From: Liolophura sinensis
Lineage: Eukaryota; Mollusca; Polyplacophora; Chitonida; Chitonidae
Assembly: GCF_032854445.1 (NCBI RefSeq)
Contig: NC_088301.1
Span: forward strand, 42,643,187 to 42,707,186
Direction of reading: 5' to 3'
Length of the DNA stretch: 64,000 nt
Position numbers and translations under genes: made by a program. The stretch's first letter is position 1. Each line of letters begins with the position of its first letter. This document shows positions 46,402 through 58,965 of the stretch, in pieces. A model generated the notes under the pieces. The model made no database searches and had not been told where the DNA came from. It saw only the letters and a list, made by a program, of their open reading frames with translations.

Positions 46402-49400
46402 ACTTCTTCAAAACAGACCAACTGTGACTTCTGAACAGAAACAAAAAAGTTTGACTAAAGGTTCCCACCTGGAGAGTTGTATCCCCTTATTAACTATGGC
46501 AAAAGCTTCTGAATCAAAACCAGGCCTGACTCACGCACCCTTTAAAAATGGTAGATTTGAAAACCCTTGGCCAAACTTTCAAACTCCATCAGTTACACAC
46601 ATCTTTTCTCTGATGAGAACGAAGGATCTCAGTAAAATACCACCCAAGAAGGTAAGCTTGAAGTTTTAATTTTAGGCGAAATCTGTACGTTGACACGAAG
46701 AGGCGGGCACATGAAGGCCTATTGAAATATCAACTAAATTTCAATGTAAATGTGTTTGTGCTGTAGAAACACTCATACTTTCAGTACATTTGTTCCCATA
46801 TTTTCTGTTCATGAAAATGTAAGTGTACCAATTAAATTACATTGTGTGAAAAGTGGGGTTTTTTTTTCAGGTAAAACGATTATGTATGAACTGAATATGT
46901 GTTTTGTATATATATTTCAGGATCTAGATAAAGCATTGCCAATCATCACCCCAGACTTTAGAGAATTTGACACTTCGCCTTCATCAGGGGTGCGGGTGTG
47001 TTGGCTGGGTCATGCATCTGTACTAGTCCAGTTTGATAACATCACTGTACTGACAGATCCCATTTTTAGCCAATACTGCAGTCCTGTCCAGTTTGCAGGT
47101 CCAAAGAGGTACCGCGACCCACCGTGTACAATTGAGGACCTGCCAGTGATCGATGCAGTTGTTATCAGTCATAATCACTATGACCATCTTGATGTCAACT
47201 CTGTCAAAGACCTCAATAAAAAATATGGAGAAGGTTTATACTGGGTGGTGCCTATGGGCCTAGCTACCTGGATGCGAGATTGTGGATGTAAGAATGTTGT
47301 TGAGCTTGAATGGTGGGATAAATGGAGCATTCCGGGGCGAGAGGAGGTGAAGTTTGTGAGCACTCCCTCGAACCACTGGTGCAACCGTGGCCTATTTGAC
47401 AGGAACAAGGTACCAGGAAAAATAAATCCACAGAGATTTGATTCCAGTTAATTGTTCTTTTTTTATGTCCATCTTGCATGTAATATTTCAGGCAAAATAA
47501 TTAAAACACACAAGGAATTGGCATTTTAAAATAGAATTTTAATAGAATTTTCTTGAATTTCACATACTCTTCAGAATTGATAATTAATTATTATCACATT
47601 CAGCATCTCCATTTTCCTGAGGTCACGAGAGACTAATGAATGAATTAAATGTAATAAGCTTTCCTCATATCCACAGTTAACATATCAAATGAATAGAATT
47701 ATCACTCATATTTGCAAAGGATAAAAGTAGATACTGAGGCTGTTTTCTCAAAGCGATTTCTTACTTAGTCGCTATGAATTCATGTCCAGCTCATGTGGCT
47801 TTCTCCAGCTGTACATGTGAAGGACTGTCAGCAACCTGGTATTATTGGTTTCCTCCCACCATAATGCTAGCTGCCGTTGTATAAGTGAAATATTCTTGAA
47901 TACGGCTTTAAACACCAAGCAAATAAGTATCCATTAAATGATGTTTTAAGTGTAAAATATTTGAATAATGGCAAATTAAAGATGGTTATGGTTTTTTCTG
48001 GCCCACCCAATATATGCTAGGTGTACAAGGTTGAATGACTGGATTCAAGTGCCTCTGCACAGATGTGTGTGCATGTATGTTTTCATATTACCCTATGTCC
48101 CATAACTGAATTTACCATCCGTGCATACTGTACTGTCTGTCATTGATATGGTTAGACTCAAATCAGGCAGCACCTGCATCAGTCTGTTTTTATTGTTCAA
48201 TCTTCTGTGTACATTTCGTTATGTACAATATGGTGAAATGCAGAAATTTTAAATTTTCACTTAACACCTGGACTGGACATGTTATTGTTGGTAATTTCAG
48301 CAGACACAATTCATGTTGACATCTTTGACATTGTATTTATATTATAAATAGTGAGTTTCTGATGTTTTCATTGAACACATTAGCAAGGCCAATATACAAC
48401 AAAAGATTTAATAAACACATGTGACACTGTGCGTATGCTTAAAAAAAAGACAAAATATTTTCCAAATACATAGTGAGAATGATATTTTGATGGAATTCTC
48501 ATTTCAGTATTTTTTTTTGTATGTAGAAATTCGGTTCAGGGATTTCATTATAAGACTTGCATCAGTTATCTTGAGTGAGTTACCTACAGTTTAGCTGTCT
48601 ACATCAAGACATTACATTGTATCTGAAGCTGTAGTTATTTTACTAAATTTCACAAACTTAGTATAGCAGAATAATTGGTTGGTGAAAAATTCCGTCAGAA
48701 TACAAGTAGTTTACAGCATTGCACAGTCATTATTTTATGTTGAGCATCAATGAATAGACCATGCTTCAAGTTAGGTATTATATTTTCCCTATGACCTAGT
48801 AAATTGTCTTTAAAGAACTGAGTATTTGACGTGTTTACAGGTGTTGTGGTGCAGCTGGGCAGTGATCGGTCCGTCTCACAGGTTTTTCTTTGGAGGGGAT
48901 ACGGGCTACTGTACTGGCTTTAAGGAGATTGGGAATGAGTATGGCCCATTTGATCTTTCGGCTATACCAATTGGAGCATACTACCCTCGGTAAGATCATG
49001 AGGTTCAAGAAAAGTTCTTTTTTTTAATTGCTCGTGGCAGTTCAATTGAAGAAGAAATGTGGTTAAAGTGGGGAAAAAATTAAGATTCCAAGTCTCCAGT
49101 TTTGATTTTTAGCCTTTGATAACATAAGAAAGCAAATGATAAGATTGTAATTATTTTGAACACAGAGCAGTCAGTATCAGTCAGTGATAATGCAGGATAT
49201 CTCCTTGCGTGTGCTTACCAAATAAAAGAAATTCCTGATAAACATATACATGTAGTCTGCTTTACGACTTCATGATCTGTAATGAATATTTCTAGGTTCT
49301 ACATATTTAAGAGCTATATAATATGAATGACAAGTGTATCTGGTGCTCCAGATGCTTGGATATTAATACTGTATATCAAGATATTTTAAAGATCTACTTT

Positions 49401-51019
49401 CTTGATCAAGATCTGGCGTGAAAATAATGTACTACACTTTTCTGTGTTTTCCCAGCTGGTTCATGAAGTCTATTCATGTGAATCCAGAAGAGGCAGTGCA
49501 GATACACCAAGATATCCGCTCGAAAACTTCTGTTGGTATTCACTGGGGCACATTCAAAATGACATCTGAAGTGAGTTTTTATCTCATGAAAATTTTAATT
49601 GTTTGTGCACATGTATATCAGCTATTGTCTTAGTGGATAGTATGTTTGACACATCTGTACATGTAATTTATGCAATAGTTATACATGTCCTGTGCCAGTT
49701 TTTGCCATTAGAATAATTTTGTAGAAAAATGATGAAATGACCAAAAAACTTGGTTGTCTGTAACTGGTATCTGTTTCAGTTCAGAACAATAGACTCTCTT
49801 TGAGGGGAAACTCCAGAAAACTCTTGAGTTCATAGAGATGAAATGTCCGTAGTTTCACTGGAGGTAAAAAAAAAAAAAAAATTCAAGTCTCAGACTTGAT
49901 CTGTAAGTTGTCATTGTGAAGTTACATATGTTTCACTTCAGTACAGCAAACCTTTTGTTGTATTGTTGAATTTGTACTGTAACTTGTCATATTGAAGTTC
50001 TTTACCAAGCCTGAATTCAGTCTTTTGGACTGTTTATTAAAAAAAATGTCCAGAATGGTGCTGAAGTTCTAAACAGGACAAAAATGACCATTATTTTGTC
50101 CTGAGCCTTGAACTTGGTTGATAAGCTGTTTCAGCTACCAAGTTTCGATTCAGTCGGATGAAACCATTTCAAAAAAATATCCAGAAAACTGATTTGTGTC
50201 AGGATTTAACTTATATCCCATTCGCTAAACTTAGTGGGCTGAAAATAAAGATATAGGTAAAGAGCATGTGTGGAAAGTTCATGTAGAAAGGTTTGGAGTA
50301 CATGGAAAGCTGGTAGTAAGTCCTTAGGCATGTTGGAGGAGAAAAATAACATTGCCCAAAGGTGGAGGTATATGCAAACAATGTGCTCTATTTTTACTTC
50401 TTTGAAAATTTAGTACACAAGGCTGTGACATCATAAAAATATAAAAGAACTCAATTGGCTTAAAATTGTGCCCATGAAATTTACTCATTTTACCTGAATC
50501 TGACATTTTTATAGGTATTCTGTGTTTGAGGTTTATTTGAAAGGTATAATGAAAAATGTAAGATTTAGCATCAAAAGTAATATTTTATTACCTTTATTTG
50601 CTTTAGAAAAGTGCATGATTTCAGACATATTTTTAGGTTGTTAGATATTTTATCCAGCTGATCCTGCCTCTGAAGCTGTTTGGAAAACAGCAAATGCTGT
50701 TCAACAGTAAATGTTATGTTCAACTTACCTTTTTAAGGTGAATAATTTCAGAGATCACATGAGAATATCTAAGAAATCCATACCAAGGTTAAAAAGTTTT
50801 GTTGATCCCATAGTATAGACCCTACTGATGTAGTCAAGACAATCCGAAATGACCTTACTTGCAATGTATGATGTACTTGTATTTCAGCACTACCTGGAAC
50901 CGAAAGAGAAACTAAAAGAGGCAGCTACCGAACAGAATTTGCCCCCAGACAGTTTTATTACAGTGAATCATGGAGACATACATATCCTTGGAAGAGATAC
51001 CTATACTGAAATGGATTGA
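46402..51019 (+). CDS. NAPEPLD: N-acyl-phosphatidylethanolamine-hydrolysing phospholipase D, 5 exons recognised
   Basis: Membrane-associated metallo-beta-lactamase-fold enzyme that hydrolyses N-acyl-phosphatidylethanolamines to N-acylethanolamines (anandamide and relatives) and phosphatidic acid. Exons: 46402-46651, 46921-47409, 48841-48989, 49456-49570, 50888-51019, all with GT-AG borders and matching phase. The zinc-binding set is complete: HNHYDHLD (HxHxDH), the histidine of TPSNHW, the aspartate of GGDTGY, and the histidine of [39 protein letters not shown] and AAIPIGAY-like sequence match the family along its whole length. The first exon is open back to its splice acceptor, so the N-terminus may extend into an unseen upstream exon. 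The first in-frame ATG is at 46496, giving 346 residues against 393 in human. Divergent from PMPCB. Confidence 0.95.
47769..47928 (+). mobile_element. Short SINE copy between NAPEPLD exons
   Basis: Begins TCGCTATGAATTCATGTCC, the same internal start point as the 4370 and 57508 copies, and carries CCACCATAATGCTAGCTGCC and AAACACCAAGCAAATAAG at the 3' side. Diverged; no target duplication was seen. Confidence 0.65.
50480..50640 (-). repeat. Dispersed repeat family 2, inverted copy
   Basis: The minus strand reads AAATATTACTTTTGATGCTAAATCTTACATTTTT, here given as short matches to 5340-5400 (AATATTACTTTTG, TTACATTTTT) plus GCACTTTTCTAAAGCAAATA. A further diverged inverted copy lies at about 14690-14830. 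In the last NAPEPLD intron. Confidence 0.5.
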
Positions 51020-51910
51020 TTCGTTCTTACATAACCATCAGAGCATTCACATATATAAGCAATATTTAATATAATAATTTTAGCTACATTTATACCAGAA
51101 ACTTCACTTAAAAATACGTTAATATTGGTCCATATATAACTTGTGATAATATGTGTATATTCAAATATCCTGTGATCTGATGAAATTTTTATCTTTTAAT
51201 ACAATGTACATGTACAAGCACATCATGATCTGAAATTAAGAATTTAATGCAGAAAAAACATTACCATCCCTCCTGTAGGTTTTTTAGTGACAATTTTATA
51301 TTAACCCTACATATAGAGACCATTTTACTTAAACTACAGTTTTTGTTAGCATTTGAATCATTCTTGTTGAATCAGTTGCTGTATATATTTTTTTAGGGAG
51401 GATTAATGTGAAGAGAAGATAAAAGATATAATAGCAGATTAGAACCGACAGTCAGAAATAATTTCATTTCGGTGATGTGTAAAAAAGGCTAAAGAACAAG
51501 TTTTGATGCAGCGTATTTTAATCTTTCAGCTTATGTGAAGTTTAAGCTAATCTTTACTGGACTAAAATATGAAAGAAAATACTTATCCTAAATCTTATCA
51601 AATTCGACCAGTAAATAGAAATTTAATATGCCATAAATGCACAATGTTGGTTGTTAAACTTGTTGAACATTTAGGGTATGTGGACTACAGGGCTTTACAG
51701 TAATTTGTCTCACTATGAAATAATTTCCGAGACAAGATAAGTGGTGCACCATTCTGCCGAGAGGATGTCTTAAATTACCAGATTATTTGTGTGATCTCGA
51801 TATTCCATATTGTAAATACCATTCAGACGAGGACCCTGTTGTACGTAGCGTACCAGTGCCAAGAACGAACCTTTTATAAGAATAAACAAATAAACAGCTG
51901 TAAACGTATA
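51020..51910 (+). other. NAPEPLD: NAPEPLD 3' untranslated region
   Basis: AT-rich sequence after the TGA at 51017-51019, without protein-like frames. A tandem AATAAA (AATAAACAAATAAA) at about 51881-51894 is the most likely poly(A) signal, implying a 3' UTR of about 0.9 kb. Earlier signals cannot be excluded. Confidence 0.45.
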
Positions 51911-53094
51911 TTTATTGTTATTTACTTAATTGAATGCAGGTACTAGACAAAACATAATGTTGTTGAATTTATGTTGGATTTATGAATTTCACAACTGCAG
52001 GTATAAAAACAGTGTTGAAATAAACGATCTCCCTTTTTATGTGATCCTTTGAAATTGCAAGTTTTACAGTGCTCAGAAGTTACTTTGAGTTTATTTATAT
52101 ATGAGAAGTGATGCACATGACTACTTATCATGTACATGTTCCTTGTGCTCACGCTAAACGAGTGTTCACTTTTTCCATAAATGATGTGGAATTCAAGTTT
52201 TTTCTGTATGGATCCATAACAGTAAAAGACACATGGAACATAAGACTGACGAAAGGCCCCAAGATCAAGGGAAATAAGACCCAGAATAGTATACGACATA
52301 AACACATGCCCTAGTATTGTTAGTGTCGGACATTTTAGGTCCTTATTGAGGCATTTGTCTCTGTTATTTGCTCCCCGTTCTGTTGGCCCACACCCAAATA
52401 TTCCCAGGTACCGACACTCTTTTTCTCAATGCAGTACCAGAGGGTTGAGTCAATAGGGGAGCCAAACTGCTTTGGAATTGTTTACATCTGATATATTCTG
52501 TACAGATACCAGTTAGCATTATTCTAATTACATGCAAAATATTAACTAACGTTTAGTTCTAATTAAACAGGGTAAAGGAAATGTATATATGCATAACTTT
52601 TATAGCTGTTATTACACTACAAGCGGTGGTTGTGTATCCCCATCTAATTCGATGTTGGATTGTACAAGGTAGCTGTACTAAGTGTTTTCACTAGAATCTG
52701 ACATAGTGTTCACAGATCATTTATTATTTTTTAGATTGCCATGTGGTTATGAATTTTTTGGATCATAAAACCATGTTATGAACCATGTACAAACAAATAT
52801 AATACCTGGAAAGTTGGCTCCAAAGGCGAGACATGTCTAATGTGAAAGGACTTACTACGCTCAGAAGTCTTGAGGATGAAAACTGAATCCTGCATCTGCA
52901 GCCTTTCGACTTACCAGCTGAGTTTAATTCTTACTTATTTTAGATATGTGCAATTGATTGTTGTTGTTTTACTTGGATCATTATGTCTTGTTTACGAAAG
53001 ATAGACTGGGTATGGAGGTGTTTGTATAGGGTCTACCAGGTCTGAACGGTTACATGTATATGTGCATTTTGGTTCATTTTAGTCATATGATGAT

Positions 53095-53170
53095 TTATTT
53101 ATTATTTGATTGTTGCTTAACGCCATGGCGGAATTGTTAACTGATACGATGACGGTCTATAAATTCCCCG
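53095..53170 (-). mobile_element. Degraded SINE 3' fragment
   Basis: TTTATTTATTATTTGATTG followed by TTGCTTAACGCCATGGCGG, then ACGATGACGG, is a decayed inverted copy of the SINE 3' end. Confidence 0.4.
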
Positions 53171-54109
53171 TCCAAGGCCGGGTTTGAACGTGCACCGTGT
53201 GCACATATGATTAACACGCAAGTGCACAGCTCCCTGTCTACAGGAAGTGTTTCGAAGCAGAAATTGTACTGCAGTACAACATAGAATAGCATTGTTGTCT
53301 GGACGTAGGGTAGGCCATAAACAGCTATTGAGTATTGTCACAATTAAACTAAACAGTTTTATTCTCATTTAATGAATCAGGGTTCTATACAGAATAAGGC
53401 CTTTCGACTTAGTAAATTGTTTTACCATGGTGACGACAGACGTACACGTATAGATTATTTTTTCACTTAGCACAGAGCTCGGTTGGCTGTATCCCAGCTT
53501 AGCTTCCGCCGCAAATTGTTCAATATTTGTTTAATTTCACCGTAATTTTTTGTCATTTGATTTTTAAATAAAAAGTTATGCCGAAAAATTTATCGTTTTG
53601 TCTTTCTCTCTATGAATTTAATCGTCGTTATACAGATATATATTTCAACTGTCTACAATGATGAACGCATATAACCTGTCAACAGTTTTCGATGATGCTG
53701 AAAAGACGCAAGGAATAGTTTAGGCCTGTAATTACAACCTGTATCCAAATCGTATTTCATACTAAAAATTGTACCCCACTTGCGCTTTTGATTGTCATGG
53801 CGATTTCATTTACGGCGTCGCAGCCGCCCTTAGCGGGAGTAGACACGAATATGAAGCATAGAGCCAGATATTTTGTGACACTCCTTCCATATTTAATCAC
53901 AAGGCAATTACACCACTCATTTCAAAATTTAAGAAACTAATGCATTTGATGGAATAACCAGGACAGACTTTTTGATAATCTTTAGTTAGTTTTTAGACTA
54001 AGGATATAATACACGCTATACAAGGCAAAGACACCCGCCACAAGGACCCTTAGGTATACTACCGTTACAGGAAGTATGGATATAATGAATAAGGCTGTAC
54101 AGTAGATTT

Positions 54110-54290
54110 TGTGTAAAAAATCCATAGTTACCATCGATTCAGATTTTCTGTATTTACCAAGGAGAGTTCAAATTATTTCCTTTCAGTAAATATCAGACTC
54201 GTGTCTGTACCATTTATAGTGTTAAAGTTTCTAAAGTTTGTAAAAGGTTTTAACGAGACCTGTTTATAAAGTTGAGAAAATTCATTTCCA
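54110..54290. repeat. Dispersed repeat family 3, copy B
   Basis: TTTGTGTAAAAAATCC, GTTCAAATTATTTCC, GTACCATTTATAGTGTTAAAG and TGTTTATAAAG match copy A in order and spacing. It abuts the decayed 29-bp tandem array. Confidence 0.45.
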
Positions 54291-54845
54291 GGAACCAACC
54301 AAGCAATCCTCAGTAACTGTTGGGAATCATCGCAACCTTATTATGTTTAAATAATAATCAAACCTTATATTAACTGTCAAACCATATATTTGGCAATCAC
54401 CCAGTCTGTCTGGGAGGAATCACAGATACGTTTCAATAAACATCAAAGTCTTTTTATTTGTGAGAAACTTGATTACATGTACATAGGTGAGGAATCACCT
54501 GTGGAGACCCCTTCCCCCAACCTTAATACTTGCATATGGAAAATTACCAGAAGACGTTACAGTACTTGTGGGGAATCCCCCAAACCTTATTGCCCGTGGA
54601 GAATTTGTTCAACTTTATTACGTTTTGAAAATAATCACAAAACCTTATTACCTTGGATTAATCACCCAAAATTTATTACCTGTAAAAAATGACCTGAACC
54701 TTCGCTCCTCTGCCCTTTTGAAATCGCCCATAGTTTGTTAACTGCTGTAATCGCCAAACGGTATTTTTATTTTGTCGAGAATCATGCAACGCTTATTAAC
54801 CGTGATGAATCCCATGAAGCCTACTTCCACCCAAATTTTATCTTC
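54280..54845. repeat. Decayed tandem array, unit about 29 bp
   Basis: About 16 recognisable units of the form AATC-NCC-AAACCTTATTACC-GTG-GA follow each other with variable length. Examples start at AATCCCCCAAACCTTATTGC, AATCACAAAACCTTATTACC and AATCACCCAAAATTTATTACC. Divergence is high, so it is an old minisatellite or satellite remnant. The open frames here follow from the repeat. Confidence 0.6.
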
Positions 54846-55418
54846 TATACTTAACAAAATCTGATAACTATCTCTATGGATTAAAAGTGGTAATCAACAA
54901 GGGTCGATGACTCTCCACACTGAATGATGTCCTCCTCTATGATGATATTTGTGTATGGTGGCTGATAGAGTCCATTTTAGATCCCGTACATTTGTGGAAG
55001 CCTTCGTACTTTTTCACATTTGTTTAATTCACTGTGGGCCTATTTTCCTTTCTCCAAGACAGAGATAATGCTTCAAAAATATTAATGGTTCCGGGGACGG
55101 AGATGCTTGCTTATACCTTGTTAATGTTTTTGTTTCTGGAAACATTATCTTGGCATCCCAGAAAAATTCTTAATATGGTAATTTAAAGAAAATTCAAGTG
55201 TGGTCATAAGGGCATTTTTCCAGAAGCCTCATGCGCTAAGAAGAAAATGTCAAAATGTATGTTTTCTGCTGAGGATCTTCGATCTGTAGGCTATATTGCT
55301 TGATGGAGAAGACCTCCCTTAAATAAGTACGCATCATCTCATGGGCAATATCATGTCCTCCTAATCTGTTTTTTACAGTGCAAAATATATCTGGTTGTAC
55401 CGTGGACTTTTTGGGCCA

Positions 55419-55605
55419 AATTGAACAGGCAGATGCTCCGTGACCTCACGGACTGTTCTTGGCTGCTAAACACGCTGTAACTGTTATATTTGTATAGTTA
55501 ATGCTGATATAGAAATAGTACATGTGTATTCATGTTATCAGTCAGAGGACGTTTAGCAGCTAAGAATCGGCGATGTCAGTGTTACTCACCTTGTTCAATA
55601 TGCTC
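55419..55605. repeat. Imperfect inverted repeat, possible small MITE
   Basis: TTCTTGGCTGCTAAAC at about 55457 is inverted as TTCTTAGCTGCTAAAC on the minus strand near 55565, and the outer TTGAACA is also mirrored at similar spacing. The arms enclose about 75 bp. No target duplication was determined. Confidence 0.4.
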
Positions 55606-56099
55606 TAAACTGTCCACATTGAAACCGAATCATCATTTGCTTTCAATTCCATATAAAAACGGTATAAATTAATTATAAAAACCATATTTGAAATCAGCAA
55701 AAAATGGCCTTATAGCTGATGTGCATGCTTATTTAACAGGGATAATATTCGAAACATTGCCAAATGTTAAAGACCAATATACATAACGTGTGTTGATGTG
55801 TATCGACACTTTAAAAAATAGACTGTTCAACTGAACAGAAAGTCTTTTGTCTGTGTGATTATTATATATTGAATATTACAGCATATCGTATTATAATAGC
55901 AGAATACATTCTAGCATAACTCAGACAACAGGCTTTCCGAAGTGTAATTAATGTTTCCTGTTATCCACAACGTTCTTTTTTTGTTTTATTTAAACACGGT
56001 TTTGAAGCTAGCGTGTTATTGTCGTAGCGACGGTGTTGTATTCCATTTTACTAATGCACATTCCATTGTACTAGGTATTGACGGTGCTATCTAGTCTAG

Positions 56100-56462
56100 G
56101 AAACGTGACCAAATAGATATAAGGCGCTTGTCTTTCAATCTCTATAGGTCACACTTGAAATGTGAGTTCAATCCCATTCCGTGGTCTTGGATGAAGTTCG
56201 ATGGAGACATCTTGCCTATCATACCCAATATCACATGTGTCACACTTAAGAATGGATGAATGAATGCTTGGGGTTTAACAGTTACACTTATGAGAGCTTG
56301 CCAGTACGTCTAACTCGACTCGTGATCTGAGTTTTACTCCACACTCTTTGGTTTCTTCCATTAAGCTTATTGTCCTCTAACGATTGAAAATATTCTAGAG
56401 TATTTGGCATTAAACAATCAAATAAATAAGTAAGTAAATAAGTAAATAAATAAATAAATAAG
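56100..56462 (+). mobile_element. SINE of a second type with long tetranucleotide tail
   Basis: The head contains a box B-like TGTGAGTTCAATCCC at 56161-56175. The 3' end reads TTGGCATTAAACAATCAAAT and runs into a (AATA/AGTA)n tail to about 56462. The body differs from the common SINE but resembles the element at 61501. A TIR element follows the tail after only about 18 bp. Confidence 0.55.
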
Positions 56463-56480
56463 TTGAACGTAATGATTTTC

Positions 56481-56839
56481 GGAGAGGTAAAAGTGACACG
56501 GTTAGAAAAAAAAGTTGCAGTTTTGTTTTTTATCTTTGCGCGACTTACGAAGAAGGATGGCGTGCGCACGACTCATTGACCAACATAGAAATGCAGAATT
56601 ATATGTCGTGCGCACGAGATCTCTGTTAAGTCGTGCGAACGAGATCCTCGTGAAGTCGTGCGAACGAGATCTTTTGTTAAGTTCTGCTCAAGAGATCTTT
56701 ATTGTGCACAACTTAAAAAAGATCTCTTGCGCACGATATAATTGTGCCTTTGGGTTAGTCAATTATCTCGTGAACACGGCTGATTAAAATATATATTTAT
56801 GTTTAATTTTTTTTCTAACCATGTCACTTTTACAGCTCC
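56481..56839. mobile_element. 359-bp TIR element with internal CGTGCGCACGAGATC repeats
   Basis: Left end GTAAAAGTGACACGGTTAG (56487 onward) is inverted at the right end (GTAAAAGTGACATGGTTAG on the minus strand, ending 56834), and GGAG/CTCC lies just outside on both sides. The interior is a set of roughly 26-bp repeats of the form AGTCGTGCGNACGAGATCTT, themselves nearly palindromic. No coding capacity. Confidence 0.7.
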
Positions 56840-57507
56840 ATGTGGTTCAGAGCCATATAATCTATGGGCCAAATTGGTCAAACTGCGTGCAGACAAGCAT
56901 TCAGAAACCATGGTTGGGTGCTCTCCCATCATCGTGACTATCAATATTTTGTAAAGTTCTGTGTTTACCGAAAACATAAGTTAGATGTTCCCAAACAAAA
57001 TAAAGTCATTTCGGTGCGCTGAGGTTTAATCTGACTCGCTGACATATTGGTAATTTGTGAAAAAAAGATGCTTATGAAAACACATATGCCGTCATTCCAT
57101 TTGTTTCCAGCCAGCTTCACATGGGAAGTGAGTTTTGACATTCGAATAACAGACAGATTTAACCTTTGACTTCATACTTGTCATGTATATATGTTTTACA
57201 TCGTAGAGATTCGGGTCACTTCGTTAACCCATTTCCAAACTGATGGTGAAGCCTATACAATATACATGGCTTGCATATGGCGTGCACTTGCGTGAACTGA
57301 TATATACGGTCGACGCGTAATGGATGAACCGAAGCGCATTGTGACACATCACCTTGATCCAAAGTAAAAGACAACAAAAGTGCTTAATTCCAACATTTGC
57401 ACAAACTTGAAACAAATTTGAAATTTCATGTGCACAGCGATTAAATTTAATTTCTATATTGGCATTTATATTTAGCACACCGGTATTCATACCTCAATTC
57501 CCAAATG

Positions 57508-57708
57508 GGTCGCTGTGAGTTCAAGTCCAGCTCATGCTGGCTTCTTCTCGGGCCGTAAGTGGGAAGGTCTGTCAGCAACTTGCGGATTGTCGTGGGTTTT
57601 CCCCGGGCTCTGCCTGGTTTCTTCCCACCATAATGCTGGCCGCCGTCGTATAAGTGAAATATTCTTGAGTACGGCGTAAAACACCAATCAAATAAATAAA
57701 TAAATAAA
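57508..57708 (+). mobile_element. 5'-truncated SINE with perfect target duplication
   Basis: Starts at GGTCGCTGTGAGTTCAAGTC (box B) and ends ATCAAATAAATAAATAAA. Flanked by perfect 14-bp duplications TCAATTCCCAAATG at 57494-57507 and 57709-57722. Box A is absent, so it is a truncated or short-form copy. Confidence 0.85.
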
Positions 57709-58569
57709 TCAATTCCCAAATGAAATTTCTTTCCACAACGTTCAGAGAGAAAGCGAGTTTGACACACATATTCCCATCGAGATTAACAGTTAAATGTGTA
57801 CCGATATGAGGGATACGCAGGAAGTGGAACTTGCTGCACATTTTATGTGGGTTGCTTTAGATCAAAGAAAAGTGACAGACTTAGTCCAAACGTAAACCAT
57901 ATCTCCATATGATGATGTACATCAAAATTCGGAGACCTTGTGAGACCGTATGAGCCATGAGCGTTGAAACTGATTCATTTTTAGTCCGTCATACATGCAT
58001 AGCAACAAAACTAGAAATATGATCGAAACATGCTCCATTTTGAACAGGAGCCTAGTGTTCCTCAGTATCATTTATTTATTCATTTGATTTATCTATTTAT
58101 TAGACTTAACTTTACTCAAAAAAGTTTTCAGTGATACGTTGGTGATCTACAACTTGGGTGTCGTAGAAACTGAAACGCAAGCACCTTCACCCGATAAGCT
58201 GAAGTTTGAATTCCTGTGTGCAATGGGACGGCTACTATATTGTGTTCATATAATTCAAATTGCCCATTTCTAGCCGCTTTCCCACAAATTTAATCGAAGC
58301 CTTCCGGGGTTAAGCAGAAACATGTTCAACTCATCAAACATGTTCAAATTCCTAAACTACTGTGCATATAGTTGATATAAACATTTGATCGAAATAGCCC
58401 CATTTTAAATGGAAGCAAGGCTAGTTTACCTCAGTACAAACCTGCATACCAAATATGAAAAACTGTATTACCTGAATAGATTTGACCTCTGGATCACGTT
58501 ATTGAAGTTTCTAAGTGGTTACTATACAGAAAACGGATATTTAATGGAAACAGTTCCAGTTTACACAGG

Positions 58570-58965
58570 ATTCTAGTTCACTTCAGTGTGAACCTGCACA
58601 CCAGTTTAGATAGGACTCTAGTTCACCTCAATAGGAGCCTGCACAAAAGTTTAGATAGGACCCTAGTTCACCTCAATAATAATCTGCATACAGTTTAGAT
58701 AGGATCCTAGTTCACCTCAATATGAACGGGCAAACCAGTTTAGATAACACCGTAGTTCATCTAAATAAGAACTTGCACATCACTTCAGATAGAACTCTAG
58801 TTCACCTCAATATAAACCTGCTTACCAAATTAGATAGAACCCTCAAAATGACCCTGCATGCTAGTTTAGATAGGACCCTAGTTCACCTCAATAAACAAGT
58901 GCATACCAGTTTATATACAACCCTAGTTCAACTCAATATGAACTGGCATACCAGATAGGGAATCT
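58570..58965. repeat. 45-bp minisatellite
   Basis: GTTCACCTCA and its variants recur at 58621, 58666, 58710, 58755, 58800, 58881 and 58926, a period of 44-45 bp with one partly deleted unit. The unit contains CCAGTTTAGATAGGACCCTA. Related but non-tandem sequence extends upstream to about 58420. Because 45 is a multiple of three, a 78-codon repetitive frame is open across it, probably without meaning. Confidence 0.85.

Noticed and set aside
54390-54741. Two overlapping frames of 84-100 codons
   Set aside because: They lie in the decayed 29-bp tandem array and reflect its composition.
58722-58958. Repetitive 78-codon frame
   Set aside because: It arises because the 45-bp minisatellite period is a multiple of three. 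No start context or conserved flank.
58570-58965. CRISPR-like repeat array
   Set aside because: The 45-bp units are directly adjacent with no unique spacers, and the context is an animal genome.
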